This document shows positions 52,991-64,000 of a stretch of DNA of 64,000 bases, piece by piece (position 1 is the first letter of the stretch; each line of letters starts with the position of its first letter). Made by a program: the position numbers and the translations under genes. The stretch comes from Thermostichus lividus PCC 6715. GTDB taxonomy: Bacteria > Cyanobacteriota > Cyanobacteriia > Thermosynechococcales > Thermosynechococcaceae. Location of the stretch: the NCBI RefSeq assembly GCF_002754935.1, contig NZ_CP018092.1:744001-808000 (forward strand), in the 5' to 3' direction. A model generated the notes under the pieces. The model did not search any database. It saw only the letters and a list, made by a program, of their open reading frames with translations, and was not told the DNA's origin.

Positions 52991-54852
52991 TCACGAGGGA
53001 TGAAAGTAGCGGTGAATTTTTTCGGCTAACCGTGGACCAACCCCATGCACCTGAGCCAATTGTTCTGGGGTGGCCATGCGAATATAGTCAATAGAGCGAA
53101 AGGTAGCTAACAACTCTTTTTGCCGTTGATGCCCCAAACCGGGAATCTGATCGAGGTGCGATCGCCGCTGGCGCTGGGCGCGTTTTTGGCGATGAAAGTT
53201 TAGGGCAAAGCGGTGCGCCTCATCCCGCACGCGGCGCAGCAGTTGCACCCCCGGCTGCTCGGGGTCTGCGGCAAGGGGGTGGCGGGCTCCGGGGCAAAAA
53301 ATCTCCTCCCGCTGTTTTGCCAAGCTAATGACCGTTAAATCCTCGAGAATTCCCAGCGGTTCAAGGACGTTAATGACCGCCGCAAGCTGGCCTTTACCAC
53401 CATCAATGAGAATCACATCCGGCCAATCCTCAGGGTCAGGTGGGGGTGCATCGGTCTGAGTATAGGGGGCAAAGCGGCGTTGCAACACTTCTGCGAGGCT
53501 GGCAAAATCGTCGGAGTGGCCAAGGGTGACCTCAGGATGGCGAATGGTGTAGTGACGATAGTGTTGCTTAGCGGGCAAGCCATCGATAAAGACGACCCGC
53601 GATGCCACGGCATCCGCTCCTTGAATATGGGAAATGTCATAGCCTTCAATGCGATGGGGCAAGGTCGCTAGATTGAGGAGGGCGGCCACATCGGCAAGAG
53701 CCGCTTGGGTGCGATCGCCAGCCTGTTGAATCCGCTGTAGCTCAAGTTGGGCATTGCGCTGCACCATCTCAATCAGTTCGGCTTTGCCTTGGCGCTGGGG
53801 AACCGTGAGGGTCACTCGCCGCCCTTTTTTTTGGCTGAGGTAGGCCTGTAAGGGGTCTGGCTCTCCTAGGGGATACTGCAACAGAATTTCACTGGGGATC
53901 TCCACCGCTTCGACGTGGGCATAGTGCTCTTCTAGCACCCGTTGTAGAATCGCCGCCGGCGAGCCGCTCTGGGCGTCGGCCAAAAAGCCTAAGCGCCCCA
54001 CCAACCGCCCGCCGCGAATTTGAAACAGTTGAATGGCGGCATGGCGATCGTCGTGGGCTAGGGCAATGGCATCGCGAGACACCGTATCATCTGGCAAGGC
54101 AACCTTTTGATCCACCCCCAACGACTCCAGACCGCGAATTTGATCCCGCAGCCGCGCCGCCAGTTCAAAGTTCATGACCTCAGCCGCCCGGTGCATCTGC
54201 TCTTGCAGGTGTGCCACCAGTTCGCCGGTGCGGCCTTGAAAAATCATCGCCACCTTGTGGAGGGTTTGCCGATACTCTTGGGGGAAATGAGTCCTTGGCA
54301 GACCCCCGGACACCGTCCCATATCATAGTTGAGACAGGGGCGATCCTTAAACAAGGGACGCGGACGCTGCCGTAGCGGAAACAACCGTTTGACTAAGGCG
54401 AGGGTTTGGCGCAGCCGTTGGCTATCGACGTAGGGGCCATAGTAGCGATCGCCGGGGGCACCTACGTGCCGCTTACGGGTAATAAAAATGCGGGGATAGG
54501 GGTCTGACCAAGTAATGCAAACGTAGGGATATTTTTTATCGTCCTTGAGCAACACGTTAAAGTGGGGCTGGTGTTGCTTAATTAAATTAGCTTCTAGGGC
54601 AAGGGCTTCGGCTTCTGTGTCGGTGACGATATACTCAATATCTGCCACCTGATAGACCATGAGTTCTAAGCGTGACCCAAGCTGCGCCGGTTGACGGAAG
54701 TAAGAGCGCACCCGCGATCGCAACCGTTTGGACTTGCCAATGTAAATAATTTGATCGGTGTTGTCCTTGAGCAAATAAACCCCCGGCTCTAGGGGAATCT
54801 GCCGCAGTACCTGATCGAGGCGATCGCGATCTTTGATCAACGGATCAAGCAT
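52991..54852 (-). pseudogene. uvrC: Excinuclease ABC subunit C, interrupted by a one-base frameshift
   Basis: The N-terminal part (ATG 54852) has the GIY-YIG nuclease fold, [17 protein letters not shown], and runs to [17 protein letters not shown], where the frame shifts and stops at 54244. The rest continues in another frame from [21 protein letters not shown] motif [13 protein letters not shown], the second nuclease domain ([27 protein letters not shown]) and C-terminal HhH repeats ([13 protein letters not shown]). A run of five C (54281-54285, G on the plus strand) would need to be six to restore about 620 residues, normal for UvrC. Mutation, assembly error, or slippage are all possible. 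Confidence 0.9.
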
Positions 54853-54863
54853 CGCCGCTCCCC

Positions 54864-56639
54864 TTAGAGATTCTGAGCCGTTGTTCCCAGCCATGCCTCG
54901 AGGTGGGCACGCTGCTCTGGCGTTGCTTGGGCACTGCACCGCAGCTGGTAGTGGGGCTGGGGCGGTTCTAGCACAAGGGTGCCCGAGTGCAATCGTTGAT
55001 CATGACACCACGTTACCTCAACGGCTTGCCCTACCTGACACTCGCGGAGGTAGTCTGACCACTCCTCCCCCTGTACCCGCCAACCATTGAGGGCAATAAT
55101 TTCGTCTCCGGGCACTAACCCTAAGGCTTCCGCTGGGGAGTGGCGCAGCACAGCTTTGATGTGCAGTGCTCCCCTGTCTTGCTTAAACTGTAAACCGGTG
55201 TAGGGGAGGGCGTCTTGTGCCACCAACTCCAACCCCACTTGGCTGAACCAATCCCCTAGGGGCAGGTCATCGGTACCGTCGAGGAACGCCTGCCGCCAGC
55301 TCTCTAAGTTTTCATCCGCTACCGTTTCAATGGTCTGCCATAGCTCGTCGGGGGTATAACCGGCTTGGGTGTCACAGAACTGCTGCCACAATCGCCGCAG
55401 TACATCCACAAGGGAGCGCTGATGGTTAAAGTTGAGACGAATGCGCAAATCCAACAGTAAGGCAACAAGTTCTCCCTTAAGGTAGTAAGACATCTGGGAG
55501 TTGAGGCTATTTTCGTCGGGGCGATAGAGCTTAATCCACGCATCAAAGCTAGCCGCTGTCAACGACTGCACGTGGCGACCGGGGGTCTGGAGATAGCGGT
55601 TAATACTTTGCCCAAGGAGCTTCAGGTAATGACTGGCATCAAACACCCCCGCCCACAGCGGAATCAGCTGATCTAGATAGCTGGTTACCCCTTCGACAAA
55701 CCAGAGGCTGGTGGTGTAGTTCTCATTGTCGTAGTCAAACTCTGCTAGGGCTTGGGGACGAATGCGCTTCACATTCCACAGGTGTAAAAACTCGTGGGCA
55801 ACCAAGCAAAGGAAACGACGATACTGATCTGGTTGCTGGAACCCAAAGCGATCAAACAACAATGAGCAACTGTTCGCGTGCTCTAGACCGCCATAGCCTT
55901 TGTGGGTTAGGTGCAAAATAAACACGTAGCGATCGTAGGGCAGCCCCCCCAAAAGCGCTGCTTCGGTACTGATGATGCGCTGAAGGTCGGCGATCGCCCG
56001 CGTTGGCTCAAAGTTACCCTCTCCCCAGACCGCTAATTCGTGGGGTTTGCCTGCCACCTCAAAATAATAAACAGAGTGCGTCCCCACTTCAAAGGGGCTA
56101 TCGACAAGCTGATCGTAGTTTGCCGCCCAAACCGTGAAAGGATCCTCTCCCCAAGGATCAAGGGGAGTCGTTAGCCGCCAATGCGGCGGGGCTGTCACCG
56201 TTACCGTCAGGGGACGATCTCGATACTCTGGAGCGTAGAGGCACACCGCCGCAGGATTAAAGTAGGCATGGCTGCGATCAACATGATTGGTGCGTACCGA
56301 TAGCTCGTGGGCATAGATGGCATAGCGCACTTGGATCGCCTCCCCCGGAGAGCATGCCACCTGCCACTGATTTTTGCGGCACTTCCACCATTCCCGCGGC
56401 GCACCATCGATAGTGGTAACAGCAAAACTCTCAAGATGGCGGGCGTATTCCCGTACTAGGTAAGAACCGGGGGTCCAAACGGGTAAGTGTAGTGCTAAGA
56501 CATCACTCTGCGGTGCCGTCAGCCGTAAGGTCACCTGTAAAAGATGAGTATGCCCCTGCTGGCAATCAATGAAATAGGCAACTGCCGGAGGCTGAACCGA
56601 CCCTCGGGATACGGAGGAGCCAATCGTCGTCTGAGTCAT
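54864..56639 (-). CDS. M61 glycyl-aminopeptidase-like protease with PDZ domain
   Basis: 591 residues. An N-terminal beta domain ([19 protein letters not shown]) precedes the catalytic domain with GGLEHANS and the zinc motif HEFLH (282-286), with Glu316 in WFVEGVTSY as third ligand. A C-terminal PDZ domain (about 490-575, [17 protein letters not shown]) recognises peptides. No signal peptide. ATG 56639. It is followed after 11 bp by uvrC and preceded after 43 bp by rpsJ. Confidence 0.92.
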   Translation of the reverse strand: MTQTTIGSSVSRGSVQPPAVAYFIDCQQGHTHLLQVTLRLTAPQSDVLALHLPVWTPGSYLVREYARHLESFAVTTIDGAPREWWKCRKNQWQVACSPGEAIQVRYAIYAHELSVRTNHVDRSHAYFNPAAVCLYAPEYRDRPLTVTVTAPPHWRLTTPLDPWGEDPFTVWAANYDQLVDSPFEVGTHSVYYFEVAGKPHELAVWGEGNFEPTRAIADLQRIISTEAALLGGLPYDRYVFILHLTHKGYGGLEHANSCSLLFDRFGFQQPDQYRRFLCLVAHEFLHLWNVKRIRPQALAEFDYDNENYTTSLWFVEGVTSYLDQLIPLWAGVFDASHYLKLLGQSINRYLQTPGRHVQSLTAASFDAWIKLYRPDENSLNSQMSYYLKGELVALLLDLRIRLNFNHQRSLVDVLRRLWQQFCDTQAGYTPDELWQTIETVADENLESWRQAFLDGTDDLPLGDWFSQVGLELVAQDALPYTGLQFKQDRGALHIKAVLRHSPAEALGLVPGDEIIALNGWRVQGEEWSDYLRECQVGQAVEVTWCHDQRLHSGTLVLEPPQPHYQLRCSAQATPEQRAHLEAWLGTTAQNL

Positions 56640-56682
56640 ACCCCTAGTTTAAGCGACCTTGAGAAGCCCCACCTATCATTGC

Positions 56683-57000
56683 TTAGAGTTTGACCTCAAT
56701 GTCAACACCCGCAGGTAAGTCTAATTTCATCAGAGCATCGATGGTTTTGGGGGAGGGCTGATAAATATCGAGGATGCGCCGATGGGTGCGGGTTTCAAAA
56801 TGTTCGCGGGAATCTTTGTCAACGTGAGGCGATCGCAGCACACAGTAAACTTTGCGGCGCGTCGGCAGCGGAATCGGGCCGACTGGGGAAGCTCCTGTTC
56901 TTTTAGCCGTATCCACAATGCGCTCGCAAGACGTATCGAGTAAACGATGATCAAACGCCTTCAGACGAATGCGAATTTTTTGCTGTTGTAGAGTTGCCAT
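56683..57000 (-). CDS. rpsJ: 30S ribosomal protein S10
   Basis: 105 residues with [47 protein letters not shown] and the C-terminal [12 protein letters not shown]. Full length. It ends the str operon, 86 bp after tuf, as in other cyanobacteria. A hairpin in that gap may modulate read-through. Confidence 0.97.
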   Translation of the reverse strand: MATLQQQKIRIRLKAFDHRLLDTSCERIVDTAKRTGASPVGPIPLPTRRKVYCVLRSPHVDKDSREHFETRTHRRILDIYQPSPKTIDALMKLDLPAGVDIEVKL

Positions 57001-57037
57001 AGAAACGACCGTTATTTTTCAAGGTTCAGTGAACAAG

Positions 57038-57076
57038 ACACAAAAGAGGCCGCTAAACTTCAGAAGCTAACGGCCT
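57038..57076 (-). terminator. Hairpin between tuf and rpsJ
   Basis: On the minus strand AGGCCGTTAG pairs with the TTAGCGGCCT region (10 bp with two G-T pairs; 57076-57067 with 57056-57047), followed by CTTTTGTG. It resembles a weak terminator or attenuator, 10 bp after the tuf stop. Confidence 0.6.
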
Positions 57077-57086
57077 TCTTTATCAA

Positions 57087-58316
57087 CTATTTCAGGATTT
57101 TCGAGACAACACCGGCGCCGATGGTACGCCCCCCTTCACGGATGGCAAAGCGCATCCCCTGCTCAATGGCAATGGGCTGAATCAGTTCCACGGTCATCTT
57201 GATGCGATCACCCGGCATCACCATTTCTGCTTCACTGCCATCATCAGCAGTAAAGGAGGTAATTGTACCGGTCACATCGGTGGTGCGCACATAAAACTGA
57301 GGGCGATAGCCAGCGAAGAACGGAGTTTTGCGCCCACCCTCTTTGTCGGTAAGGATATAGACTTCCCCTTCAAACTGGGTATGGGGCGTAATAGAACCGG
57401 GCTTGGCCAACACCATTCCCCGCTCCACATCTTCCTTTTTCAGACCCCGCAGCAGCAGACCCGCGTTGTCCCCAGCGATCCCTTCGTCCAAGCTCTTCTT
57501 GAACATTTCAATACCGGTCACTGTGGTGGAGCGAGTTTCTCGCAGCCCAACCAGTTCAACGGTTTCATTGATTTTGATCTTACCGCGCTCAATCCGACCC
57601 GTTGCCACCGTACCGCGACCCGTAATGGAGAAAACGTCTTCCACAGCCATCAGGAAGGGCTTATCCACATCCCGCTGTGGCGTTGGAATAAATTCATCCA
57701 CAGCATCCATGAGTTCGTAAATCTTATCGACCCACTCATTTTCGCCCCGGGTGGTTTTCGGATTGGCGGTCATTGCTTCAAGCGCCTTCAACCCCGAACC
57801 ACGAATAATCGGAATATCATCCCCAGGGAATTCGTACTCACTCAGGAGTTCCCGCAATTCCAATTCCACCAGTTCCAACAGCTCTTCGTCATCCACCATA
57901 TCCACCTTGTTCAGGAAGACAACGATGCTGGGAACCCCCACCTGCCGTGCCAGCAGAATATGCTCCTTGGTCTGAGGCATAGCCCCATCGGTTGCTGCCA
58001 CCACCAGAATGGCACCATCCATCTGCGCCGCACCCGTGATCATGTTTTTCACGTAGTCGGCATGACCAGGACAGTCCACGTGGGCATAGTGGCGTTTCTC
58101 GGTTTCATACTCAACGTGAGCGGTGTTGATGGTAATCCCGCGAGCTTTCTCTTCCGGAGCCGCATCAATTTCATCGTATTTGCGGGCAGCAGCCTGACCC
58201 AGTGCTGCCAAGGTCATCGTAATCGCTGCTGTTAGCGTGGTTTTACCATGGTCAACGTGACCAATGGTACCGATGTTAACGTGGGGTTTTGTGCGTTCAA
58301 ATTTAGCGCGTGCCAT
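57087..58316 (-). CDS. tuf: Elongation factor Tu
   Basis: 409-residue GTPase delivering aminoacyl-tRNA to the ribosome. P-loop [10 protein letters not shown], switch region [22 protein letters not shown] (G3), NKVD (G4) and C-terminal domains ending [10 protein letters not shown]. Cyanobacterial/chloroplast-type length (extra residues around 180-190). GAGGAA upstream of ATG 58316; 17 bp after fusA. Confidence 0.98.
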   Translation of the reverse strand: MARAKFERTKPHVNIGTIGHVDHGKTTLTAAITMTLAALGQAAARKYDEIDAAPEEKARGITINTAHVEYETEKRHYAHVDCPGHADYVKNMITGAAQMDGAILVVAATDGAMPQTKEHILLARQVGVPSIVVFLNKVDMVDDEELLELVELELRELLSEYEFPGDDIPIIRGSGLKALEAMTANPKTTRGENEWVDKIYELMDAVDEFIPTPQRDVDKPFLMAVEDVFSITGRGTVATGRIERGKIKINETVELVGLRETRSTTVTGIEMFKKSLDEGIAGDNAGLLLRGLKKEDVERGMVLAKPGSITPHTQFEGEVYILTDKEGGRKTPFFAGYRPQFYVRTTDVTGTITSFTADDGSEAEMVMPGDRIKMTVELIQPIAIEQGMRFAIREGGRTIGAGVVSKILK

Positions 58317-58333
58317 GTTGTTCCTCGTATAGA

Positions 58334-60409
58334 CTATGCGTTCCCTTTATTTTTGGCAATGATCGCCTCAGCCACATTACGGGGGACTTCCTCGTAATGG
58401 CTGAATTCCATCGAGAAAATTCCCCGACCTTGGGTATTCGAGCGGATATCAGTGGCATAACCAAACATCCGTTCGAGAGGGACTTTGGCGGTCACCTTGG
58501 CAATGCCACCGTCCACCGTTTGCCCCTCAATTTGACCACGACGGGAGATCAAATCCCCCATCACTGTCCCAAGGAATTCTTCTGGAACCTCGACCTCGAC
58601 CTTCATCATAGGCTCCAACAGAACCGGATTTGCTTTCATCACCGCTTCTTTAATGGCCATGGAACCAGCGATTTTGAAGGCCATTTCCGACGAGTCAACG
58701 TCGTGATAGGAACCATCGACTAAGGTGACTTTGAGGTCAATGACGGGATACCCCGCAAGGATGCCAGATTCACAGGCCTCTCTCATCCCTTGTTCCGCTG
58801 GCGGAATGTACTCTTTGGGAACTACACCACCAACAATTTTCGAGACGAACTCAAAGCCTGTGCCAGGCTCCGCTGGTTCAACTTCAATCACCACATGGCC
58901 GTACTGACCTTTACCGCCACTTTGACGAATGAACTTGCCTTCACTGCGAGTTGGCTTGCGGATGGTTTCCCGATAGGCAACCTGAGGCTGACCGATGTTT
59001 GCCTCCACTTTGAACTCCCGCTGCATCCGATCCACAAGGATTTCAAGGTGCAACTCACCCATCCCCGCAATCACAGTTTGGTTGGTTTCGGGGTCCACAC
59101 TCACGCGGAACGTGGGATCTTCTTCCGCAAGGGACTGCAAGGCTTTGGAGAGTTTTTCCATGTCCTGCTTGGTTTTCGGCTCTACAGCGACAGAAATGAC
59201 GGGTTCTGGCACATATAGAGATTCTAGGATCACAGGGGCGCTTTCGTCACAGAGGGTGTCACCGGTGAAGGTATCTTTTAAGCCCAAGGCCGCACCGAGA
59301 TCCCCTGCGCGCAGCTCATCAACTTCAATGCGCTCATCGGCTTTTAAGATAATCAAGCGAGAGATGCGCTCTTTCTTGCCTTTGGTGGCGTTGAGAACGT
59401 AGCTCCCTTTTTTGAGCACCCCCGAATAGACCCGCACAAAGGTCAGGCGGCCGTAGGGATCCGCCATGATCTTAAAGGCCAAGGCCGCAAGGGGCTGATC
59501 ATCATCCGCTGCTCGCTCTACTTCGGTACCATCGGGCAAGTGGCCTTTGATGGCGGGGACATCGATGGGAGCAGGCAAATAATCCACTACCGCATCTAGT
59601 AACAGTTGCACGCCTTTATTCTTGAAGGCGGAGCCACAGAGCATCGGTACAATAGCACCACTAATGGTGCCTTTGCGCAAAGCAGTGCGAATTTCCTCTT
59701 CTGTGAGGTCTTCCCCTTCGAGGTATTTTTCCATCAACACATCATCGGTTTCGGCCACGGCTTCGACTAGCTTGGTACGAAATTCTTCGACCTGCTCTGC
59801 CATGTCCTCAGGAATGTCGGTATCTTCAATTTCTTTGCCCAAGTCATCTTTGTAGATCTTGGCACGCATCCGCACGAGGTCAACAATCCCCAAAAACTGA
59901 TCTTCAGCGCCAATGGGCAGTTGAATGGGAACGGCGTTTGCCCGCAGACGATCAAGGATTTGGCTATAAACTTTGTAAAAGTTTGCGCCAGTGCGATCCA
60001 TCTTGTTGACAAAAACAATCCGCGGCACGTTGTAGCGATCGGCTTGCCGCCACACGGTTTCTGACTGAGGTTGCACCCCGCCCACAGAGCAAAAGACGGC
60101 AATCACCCCATCGAGCACCCGCATGGAGCGCTCTACTTCAATGGTGAAGTCCACGTGACCAGGGGTGTCAATAATATTGATCTGGTGATCTTTCCAAGAG
60201 GTACTGATGGCTGCTGCGGTAATGGTGATTCCCCGCTCCCGCTCTTGTTCCATCCAGTCGGTCACGGTGTTTCCCTCGTGCACTTCGCCAATTTTGTGCA
60301 CCACACCGGAATAGTATAGAATCCGCTCGGTTGTGGTTGTTTTACCCGCATCAATGTGAGCGGCAATCCCAATATTTCGCACTCGCTCCAGCGGGGTCGT
60401 CCGTGCCAC
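58334..60409 (-). CDS. fusA: Elongation factor G
   Basis: 691-residue translocase GTPase. [15 protein letters not shown] (P-loop), [18 protein letters not shown] and NKMDRTGA are present; domains II-V follow, with [15 protein letters not shown] in domain IV-V. GTG 60409 is the start, with a near-perfect ribosome-binding site AGGAGGTAGCT directly before it. Part of the str operon. Confidence 0.98.
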   Translation of the reverse strand: MARTTPLERVRNIGIAAHIDAGKTTTTERILYYSGVVHKIGEVHEGNTVTDWMEQERERGITITAAAISTSWKDHQINIIDTPGHVDFTIEVERSMRVLDGVIAVFCSVGGVQPQSETVWRQADRYNVPRIVFVNKMDRTGANFYKVYSQILDRLRANAVPIQLPIGAEDQFLGIVDLVRMRAKIYKDDLGKEIEDTDIPEDMAEQVEEFRTKLVEAVAETDDVLMEKYLEGEDLTEEEIRTALRKGTISGAIVPMLCGSAFKNKGVQLLLDAVVDYLPAPIDVPAIKGHLPDGTEVERAADDDQPLAALAFKIMADPYGRLTFVRVYSGVLKKGSYVLNATKGKKERISRLIILKADERIEVDELRAGDLGAALGLKDTFTGDTLCDESAPVILESLYVPEPVISVAVEPKTKQDMEKLSKALQSLAEEDPTFRVSVDPETNQTVIAGMGELHLEILVDRMQREFKVEANIGQPQVAYRETIRKPTRSEGKFIRQSGGKGQYGHVVIEVEPAEPGTGFEFVSKIVGGVVPKEYIPPAEQGMREACESGILAGYPVIDLKVTLVDGSYHDVDSSEMAFKIAGSMAIKEAVMKANPVLLEPMMKVEVEVPEEFLGTVMGDLISRRGQIEGQTVDGGIAKVTAKVPLERMFGYATDIRSNTQGRGIFSMEFSHYEEVPRNVAEAIIAKNKGNA

Positions 60410-60494
60410 AGCTACCTCCTTATTTGTTGCATTGCGTTAGAATTCTTAACTAATTGTATCCAACTCTTTGACGGGTTGTTGCATTTTGCGGCGT

Positions 60495-60965
60495 TTAATA
60501 GCGATAGTGGGCAAACGCTTTATTCGCTTCGGCCATTTTGTGGGTTTCTTCCCGTTTACGGATGGTGCTACCGGTTTCATTCGCTGCATCCATCAGTTCG
60601 TTGGCTAATTTGGCAGCCATGGAACGACCTGCTCGCTTGCGGGAAAACTGCACTAACCAGCGCAATGCTAGGGCAATGCCGCGATCGGGGCGTACTTCCA
60701 TAGGAACTTGATAGGTAGCGCCGCCAACCCGCCGGGCTTTGACTTCTACAAGGGGGGTGGCATTTTTGATGGCGCGCTCAAAAAGTTGCAGGGCATCTTC
60801 TCCGGTTCGCTCTTCTACTGTTTTCATCGCGCTATAGACGATACGGCTGGCTAGGGATTTTTTGCCGTTCAGCATGATCCGCTGGATCAGCATGTTCACC
60901 AAAATGTTGTTGTACACCGGATCAGGGGAGGTGGGGCGTTTTTGAGCGCGAGTGCGACGAGACAT
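60495..60965 (-). CDS. rpsG: 30S ribosomal protein S7
   Basis: 156 residues, the typical bacterial length. It begins [15 protein letters not shown], with [32 protein letters not shown] and the C-terminal [18 protein letters not shown]7 nucleates assembly of the 30S head and can repress the str operon. ATG 60965, second gene of the operon. Confidence 0.98.
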   Translation of the reverse strand: MSRRTRAQKRPTSPDPVYNNILVNMLIQRIMLNGKKSLASRIVYSAMKTVEERTGEDALQLFERAIKNATPLVEVKARRVGGATYQVPMEVRPDRGIALALRWLVQFSRKRAGRSMAAKLANELMDAANETGSTIRKREETHKMAEANKAFAHYRY

Positions 60966-61043
60966 AGGAGTTTTGCGTTTGCTCTAGTGGATGATGAATG
61001 GGGTCAATCTAGGGTGGACTGAGTTAAAACTAGGAGGATAGAA

Positions 61044-61448
61044 CTATTTTTTCTTGCCGGTGGCAGTGGCTTCACCGGGTTTTGGGCGCTTGGCACCGTA
61101 TTTGGAGCGACCTTGCTTGCGATCTTTGACCCCAGCAGTGTCGAGGGTACCGCGAATAATATGGTAGCGAACACCGGGCAGGTCTTTGACCCGGCCACCA
61201 CGAATCATGACAACGGAGTGCTCTTGTAGGTTATGGCCAATACCGGGGATATAGGCGGTAACTTCAAAGCCAGAAGTAAGGCGTACCCGTGCGACTTTGC
61301 GCAGTGCCGAGTTGGGCTTTTTGGGCGTGGTGGTGTAGACCCGGGTACAGACACCGCGCCGCTGCGGACAGCTTTTGAGGGCTGGTGATTTTGTTTTCTT
61401 TTTCAACAGTTCCCGCTCTTGGCGGATAAGTTGCTGGATGGTGGGCAT
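61044..61448 (-). CDS. rpsL: 30S ribosomal protein S12
   Basis: 134 residues with [19 protein letters not shown] and [20 protein letters not shown], the two conserved loops near the decoding site; the Lys residues linked to streptomycin response are the usual ones. The C-terminal tail is slightly longer than in E. coli, as in other cyanobacteria. First gene of the str operon, ATG 61448. Confidence 0.98.
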   Translation of the reverse strand: MPTIQQLIRQERELLKKKTKSPALKSCPQRRGVCTRVYTTTPKKPNSALRKVARVRLTSGFEVTAYIPGIGHNLQEHSVVMIRGGRVKDLPGVRYHIIRGTLDTAGVKDRKQGRSKYGAKRPKPGEATATGKKK

Positions 61449-61478
61449 TGCTGCTTACGTTAATTTCACCGAACTTCT

Positions 61479-61508
61479 AGTGTATCGAGGTTAAAGTGAC
61501 GTTGTCAA
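61479..61508 (-). promoter_or_regulatory. Sigma70-type promoter of the str operon
   Basis: Minus strand TTGACA (61508-61503), 18-bp spacer, TACACT (61484-61479), about 30 bp before the rpsL start codon. Confidence 0.75.
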
Positions 61509-61577
61509 TGCCACGTTCACTGAGGGGGCGGAACGTCCTATCTGCCTATGGGGCGGGGTAGGTAATGGAGGGCTGGC

Positions 61578-62303
61578 TCACATTGTGGGGTGGTGCTGTT
61601 CGCTGTAGTGGCTCAGCAGGCTGAGGGTGGCGATCGCCGCGGTTACGGCTCGGAGAGTGCGCCGTCCTAAGGAAAATTCTTGCCAACCAGCACTGAGGAC
61701 TAAATCCAGTTCTGGGGTTGTCCAACCGCCTTCAGGCCCGATCGCCACGGCAATTGGGGCGTTAAAGTTCATCCCTGCTAGGTAGTCGGCGAATAGGGTG
61801 GTAGCGCGCAGGCTGCCAATATAGCCCTGGGGGGCAACCTCAACCATGGCTGGCACCGTTAACGGATCGGTAATTGTGGGTACGTAGAGGCGCTCGGATT
61901 GTTCGGCAGCTTCTTGGAGGATGCGCCGCCAGCGTTGATATTTATTGGCACTGGGCTGGAGGAGCGATCGCGCTGTGCGGATGGGGATAATTTGCCTGAC
62001 CCCTAGTTCGGTGGCCTGCTGGAGCACCTGTTCAAAGGTTGCCGTTTTCAATAGAGCTAGGCAGAGGATAATCTCCGTGGCTAGTTCACTGTGGCCGCAG
62101 TGGGCGTCTAGTAACTGCACCGTGGTGCGATCGCCCCCCAATTGCGCCTGCCAGCGGTGACCGTGGCCATCCAGAATCCACAGGGGATCAGTGGGTTTTA
62201 GGCGCAGCACATGGTGGAGGTAGTGGGCTTGGGCAGGGGTTAGGGTAACAACCTGCTCCTGAATTTGGCTTGGGTCAACCACCAAGCGTTGGGGCGATCG
62301 CAT
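61578..62303 (-). CDS. rsmE: 16S rRNA (uracil-1498-N3)-methyltransferase
   Basis: 241-residue SPOUT-class methyltransferase. It has HYLHHVLRLKPTDPLWILDG in the N-terminal PUA-like part, and the knot motifs IIPIRTARS, AIGPEGGWTTPELDLVL and FSLGRRTLRAVTAAIA. It modifies U1498 of 16S rRNA. ATG 62303 lies 6 bp after the pepA stop, so the two form one transcript. Confidence 0.94.
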   Translation of the reverse strand: MRSPQRLVVDPSQIQEQVVTLTPAQAHYLHHVLRLKPTDPLWILDGHGHRWQAQLGGDRTTVQLLDAHCGHSELATEIILCLALLKTATFEQVLQQATELGVRQIIPIRTARSLLQPSANKYQRWRRILQEAAEQSERLYVPTITDPLTVPAMVEVAPQGYIGSLRATTLFADYLAGMNFNAPIAVAIGPEGGWTTPELDLVLSAGWQEFSLGRRTLRAVTAAIATLSLLSHYSEQHHPTM

Positions 62304-62309
62304 CGGAGG

Positions 62310-63806
62310 CTAAGGAGTGGCGTAGCTAGTTAACCACTCTACTAAGGTGCGCACAGGATAGCCAGTGCCACAGGGGTTATTGTAGCCATCTTCTTTTTCA
62401 GTCCAAACTGGCCCAGCAATATCCAAGTGTGCCCAAGGGGTGTTGTTGACAAATTGCTGTAAAAACAGAGCGGCTGTAATGGAGCCAGCGGCGCGTGGGC
62501 CTGTGTTTTTCATGTCGGCCACTTGGGATTTCATCCCTTCAAAATACTTGCTTTCTAAGGGCATTTGCCACAGCTTTTCGCCGCTGCGATCGCTGGCCTG
62601 TTGCAAGGCTTTGGCTAAGTCAGTATCGTTACTCCAGAGTCCGGCAATCGTGTCTCCAAGGGCAACAATGCAAGCCCCCGTCAGGGTTGCTAAATCCACA
62701 ATGGCATCCACTTCCAGCTTTTCGGCATAAACTAGGGCATCGGCAAGGGTGAGGCGGCCTTCAGCATCGGTATTATTCACTTCAATGGTCTTGCCGTTAG
62801 ATGCCGTCAGAATATCCCCCGGATGCATCGCCCGGCCACTAATCATGTTTTCGGTGGCAGCAACAATAAAGTGAACCTCAATACCTGCAGGTTTCAATTG
62901 GCCAATGACTTGCGCTGCCCCCAGCACTGCGGCGGCTCCCCCCATGTCCATCTTCATGGTTTCAATGCCGCCTTGGGTTTTGAGGTTGAGGCCACCGGAA
63001 TCAAAGGTTAGCCCTTTACCGATGAGGGCAATTTTTTTCTGAATTGGCTCGGCGCCAGTGTAGGTGAGGTGGATGAACTTGGGTGGCATCTCTGAGGCTT
63101 GGGCAACCCCTAAAAAAGCACCCATCCCCAAGGCAGCACAGTCGTCCCGCTCGAGAATTTTGGCGGTGAGGCCATGGCGATCGGCAATGGTTTGAGCTGT
63201 TTCCGCCAAAGTGACTGGGGTAACCTCGTTGGCTGGGGCATTCACGAGTTCCCGCGCCAGAATGACGCCATCGCAGATCTGTTGGGCACGGGCGAGGGCT
63301 GCACTTTGATCTCCTAACCCTAGGAAACTCACACTCTCTGGATAGGGAAGGAGTTTGCGCGCTTCTGGATCGGACTTAAAGCGCAGATCACTGTGCAGGG
63401 CTAGGAGCACTCCCTCGGCCAAGGCCTGGCTTATTTCCCCGGAATCCATGTTCTCTAGGGGGGCGCTGATGGCTAGGGTTTTTGCCCGTTCGCGACGGGC
63501 GGTTCGGGCAATGGTGGCGGCGGTGCGGCGCAGGGTATCCAGCGTAAATTCATCGCGACTGCCCAACCCAATCAGAAACAGCTTTTTAATGGGAATGTTT
63601 GGTAGCAACCGGATGAGCAACGATGTACCGGCTTTGCCCTCAAACTCACCGTCGTTAATCATCTCCTGCAGTAGACCATTGAGGCGTTGGTCAAGCTGGG
63701 TGTAGGGATCGGTGAGGGTCAGGGTGCCCTCACTTTGAAAAAGGGCGATCGCCAACAAATCACCAGACCAGTCGGGAATAGGTGTAGAAACCGTTTGCAG
63801 TTGCAT
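62310..63806 (-). CDS. pepA: Leucyl aminopeptidase (M17)
   Basis: 498-residue hexameric aminopeptidase with two metals per subunit. The C-terminal catalytic domain shows [14 protein letters not shown] (metal-binding Lys and Asp), [14 protein letters not shown] and the family signature [14 protein letters not shown]. The N-terminal domain is typical. ATG 63806. It turns over N-terminal residues in the cytoplasm. Confidence 0.96.
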   Translation of the reverse strand: MQLQTVSTPIPDWSGDLLAIALFQSEGTLTLTDPYTQLDQRLNGLLQEMINDGEFEGKAGTSLLIRLLPNIPIKKLFLIGLGSRDEFTLDTLRRTAATIARTARRERAKTLAISAPLENMDSGEISQALAEGVLLALHSDLRFKSDPEARKLLPYPESVSFLGLGDQSAALARAQQICDGVILARELVNAPANEVTPVTLAETAQTIADRHGLTAKILERDDCAALGMGAFLGVAQASEMPPKFIHLTYTGAEPIQKKIALIGKGLTFDSGGLNLKTQGGIETMKMDMGGAAAVLGAAQVIGQLKPAGIEVHFIVAATENMISGRAMHPGDILTASNGKTIEVNNTDAEGRLTLADALVYAEKLEVDAIVDLATLTGACIVALGDTIAGLWSNDTDLAKALQQASDRSGEKLWQMPLESKYFEGMKSQVADMKNTGPRAAGSITAALFLQQFVNNTPWAHLDIAGPVWTEKEDGYNNPCGTGYPVRTLVEWLTSYATP

Positions 63807-63870
63807 TACTTTTCTGGGGCTTTTACGTTGAATGGCTCAATTTATCTTGCCTCATGGCATACCCTGCCGT

Positions 63871-64000
63871 CTAGAGCGGGGGGATCGCTGCGGCTGGCGA
63901 TGAATCGCCACCCTCTTGGGGTTTAACTGCAATCCAGTACTTACTCATGAAGTGGTGCTGCACCTCCTGCACCACCAGACCAGCCTTTTCTAGACGATGG
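63871..64000 (-). CDS. C-terminal end of an unidentified protein
   Basis: The last 43 codons of a minus-strand gene whose start lies beyond the window; stop TAG at 63873-63871. The visible sequence LEKAGLVVQEVQHHFMSKYW, then IAVKP and a Ser/Ala/Pro-rich tail, looks like the final strands of a class I methyltransferase, but this is a weak guess. It is upstream of pepA. Confidence 0.6.
   Translation of the reverse strand, partial: HRLEKAGLVVQEVQHHFMSKYWIAVKPQEGGDSSPAAAIPPL

Noticed and set aside
57381-58235. 284-codon frame antisense to tuf
   Set aside because: His/Phe-rich mirror of the highly constrained tuf sequence; no start context or homology.

Overview
The window is chromosomal DNA of a thermophilic unicellular cyanobacterium, very probably Thermosynechococcus or a close relative. 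The evidence is a photosystem I gene (psaK), a ferredoxin-NADP reductase with the phycobilisome-linker (CpcD-like) N-terminal domain (petH), thf1/psb29, sepF, a type IV pilus pilMNOQ cluster, many copies of the HIP1 octamer GCGATCGC, and a Dps protein with His78 at the ferroxidase position, which I recall as characteristic of DpsA from T. elongatus. No rRNA, tRNA, prophage or CRISPR array was seen. Genes are tightly packed, with several 3' ends overlapping on opposite strands.

Layout. 1-5 kb: end of a polysaccharide deacetylase gene, then the phosphate-uptake operon pstS-pstC-pstA-pstB (minus strand) behind a three-repeat Pho box. 5-7.8 kb: a degenerate alpha/beta hydrolase, a DUF218 membrane protein, a truncated ISL3-type transposase and a long structured-looking leader. 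7.8-13.4 kb: ppsA, a YggS/PipY protein, an ExbB-like channel, a coiled-coil membrane protein and a dead TnpB gene. 13.4-21.6 kb: murC-murB, a TPR glycosyltransferase, pyk, a beta-lactamase-like serine hydrolase, psaK, trpF and a DUF2993 protein. 22-27 kb: pilM-pilN-pilO-pilQ. 27-36 kb: two small cyanobacterial genes around aroB, dpsA, a bioD-merR pair (bioD lacks a normal start codon), a metOD1 protein plus diguanylate cyclase, petH and an isochorismate synthase. 36-46 kb: msrB, a GAF/PAS histidine kinase, sepF-proC-(membrane protein)-dapA, ribonuclease J, and a membrane protein with a YcjF-like GTPase. 46-57 kb: gcvT, a DUF255 protein and folB on the minus strand, cax on the plus strand, then ndbB, a HAD protein, thf1, a frameshifted uvrC and an M61 peptidase. 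57-64 kb: the str ribosomal operon rpsL-rpsG-fusA-tuf-rpsJ, rsmE, pepA and the end of one more gene.

Most genes are housekeeping: cell wall (murC, murB), amino acids and cofactors (trpF, aroB, proC, dapA, bioD, folB, menF-type), central carbon (ppsA, pyk), translation, pilus assembly, photosynthetic electron flow (psaK, petH, ndbB, thf1) and phosphate and iron homeostasis. The least expected signals are regulatory or degenerative: a second Pho-box-like array facing a small gene of unknown function, an apparent ATC start for bioD, a one-base frameshift in uvrC, an 8-bp duplication that kills tnpB, paired imperfect repeats in the ppsA leader, and an alpha/beta hydrolase without its catalytic residues. 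I did not identify a clearly new multi-gene system.
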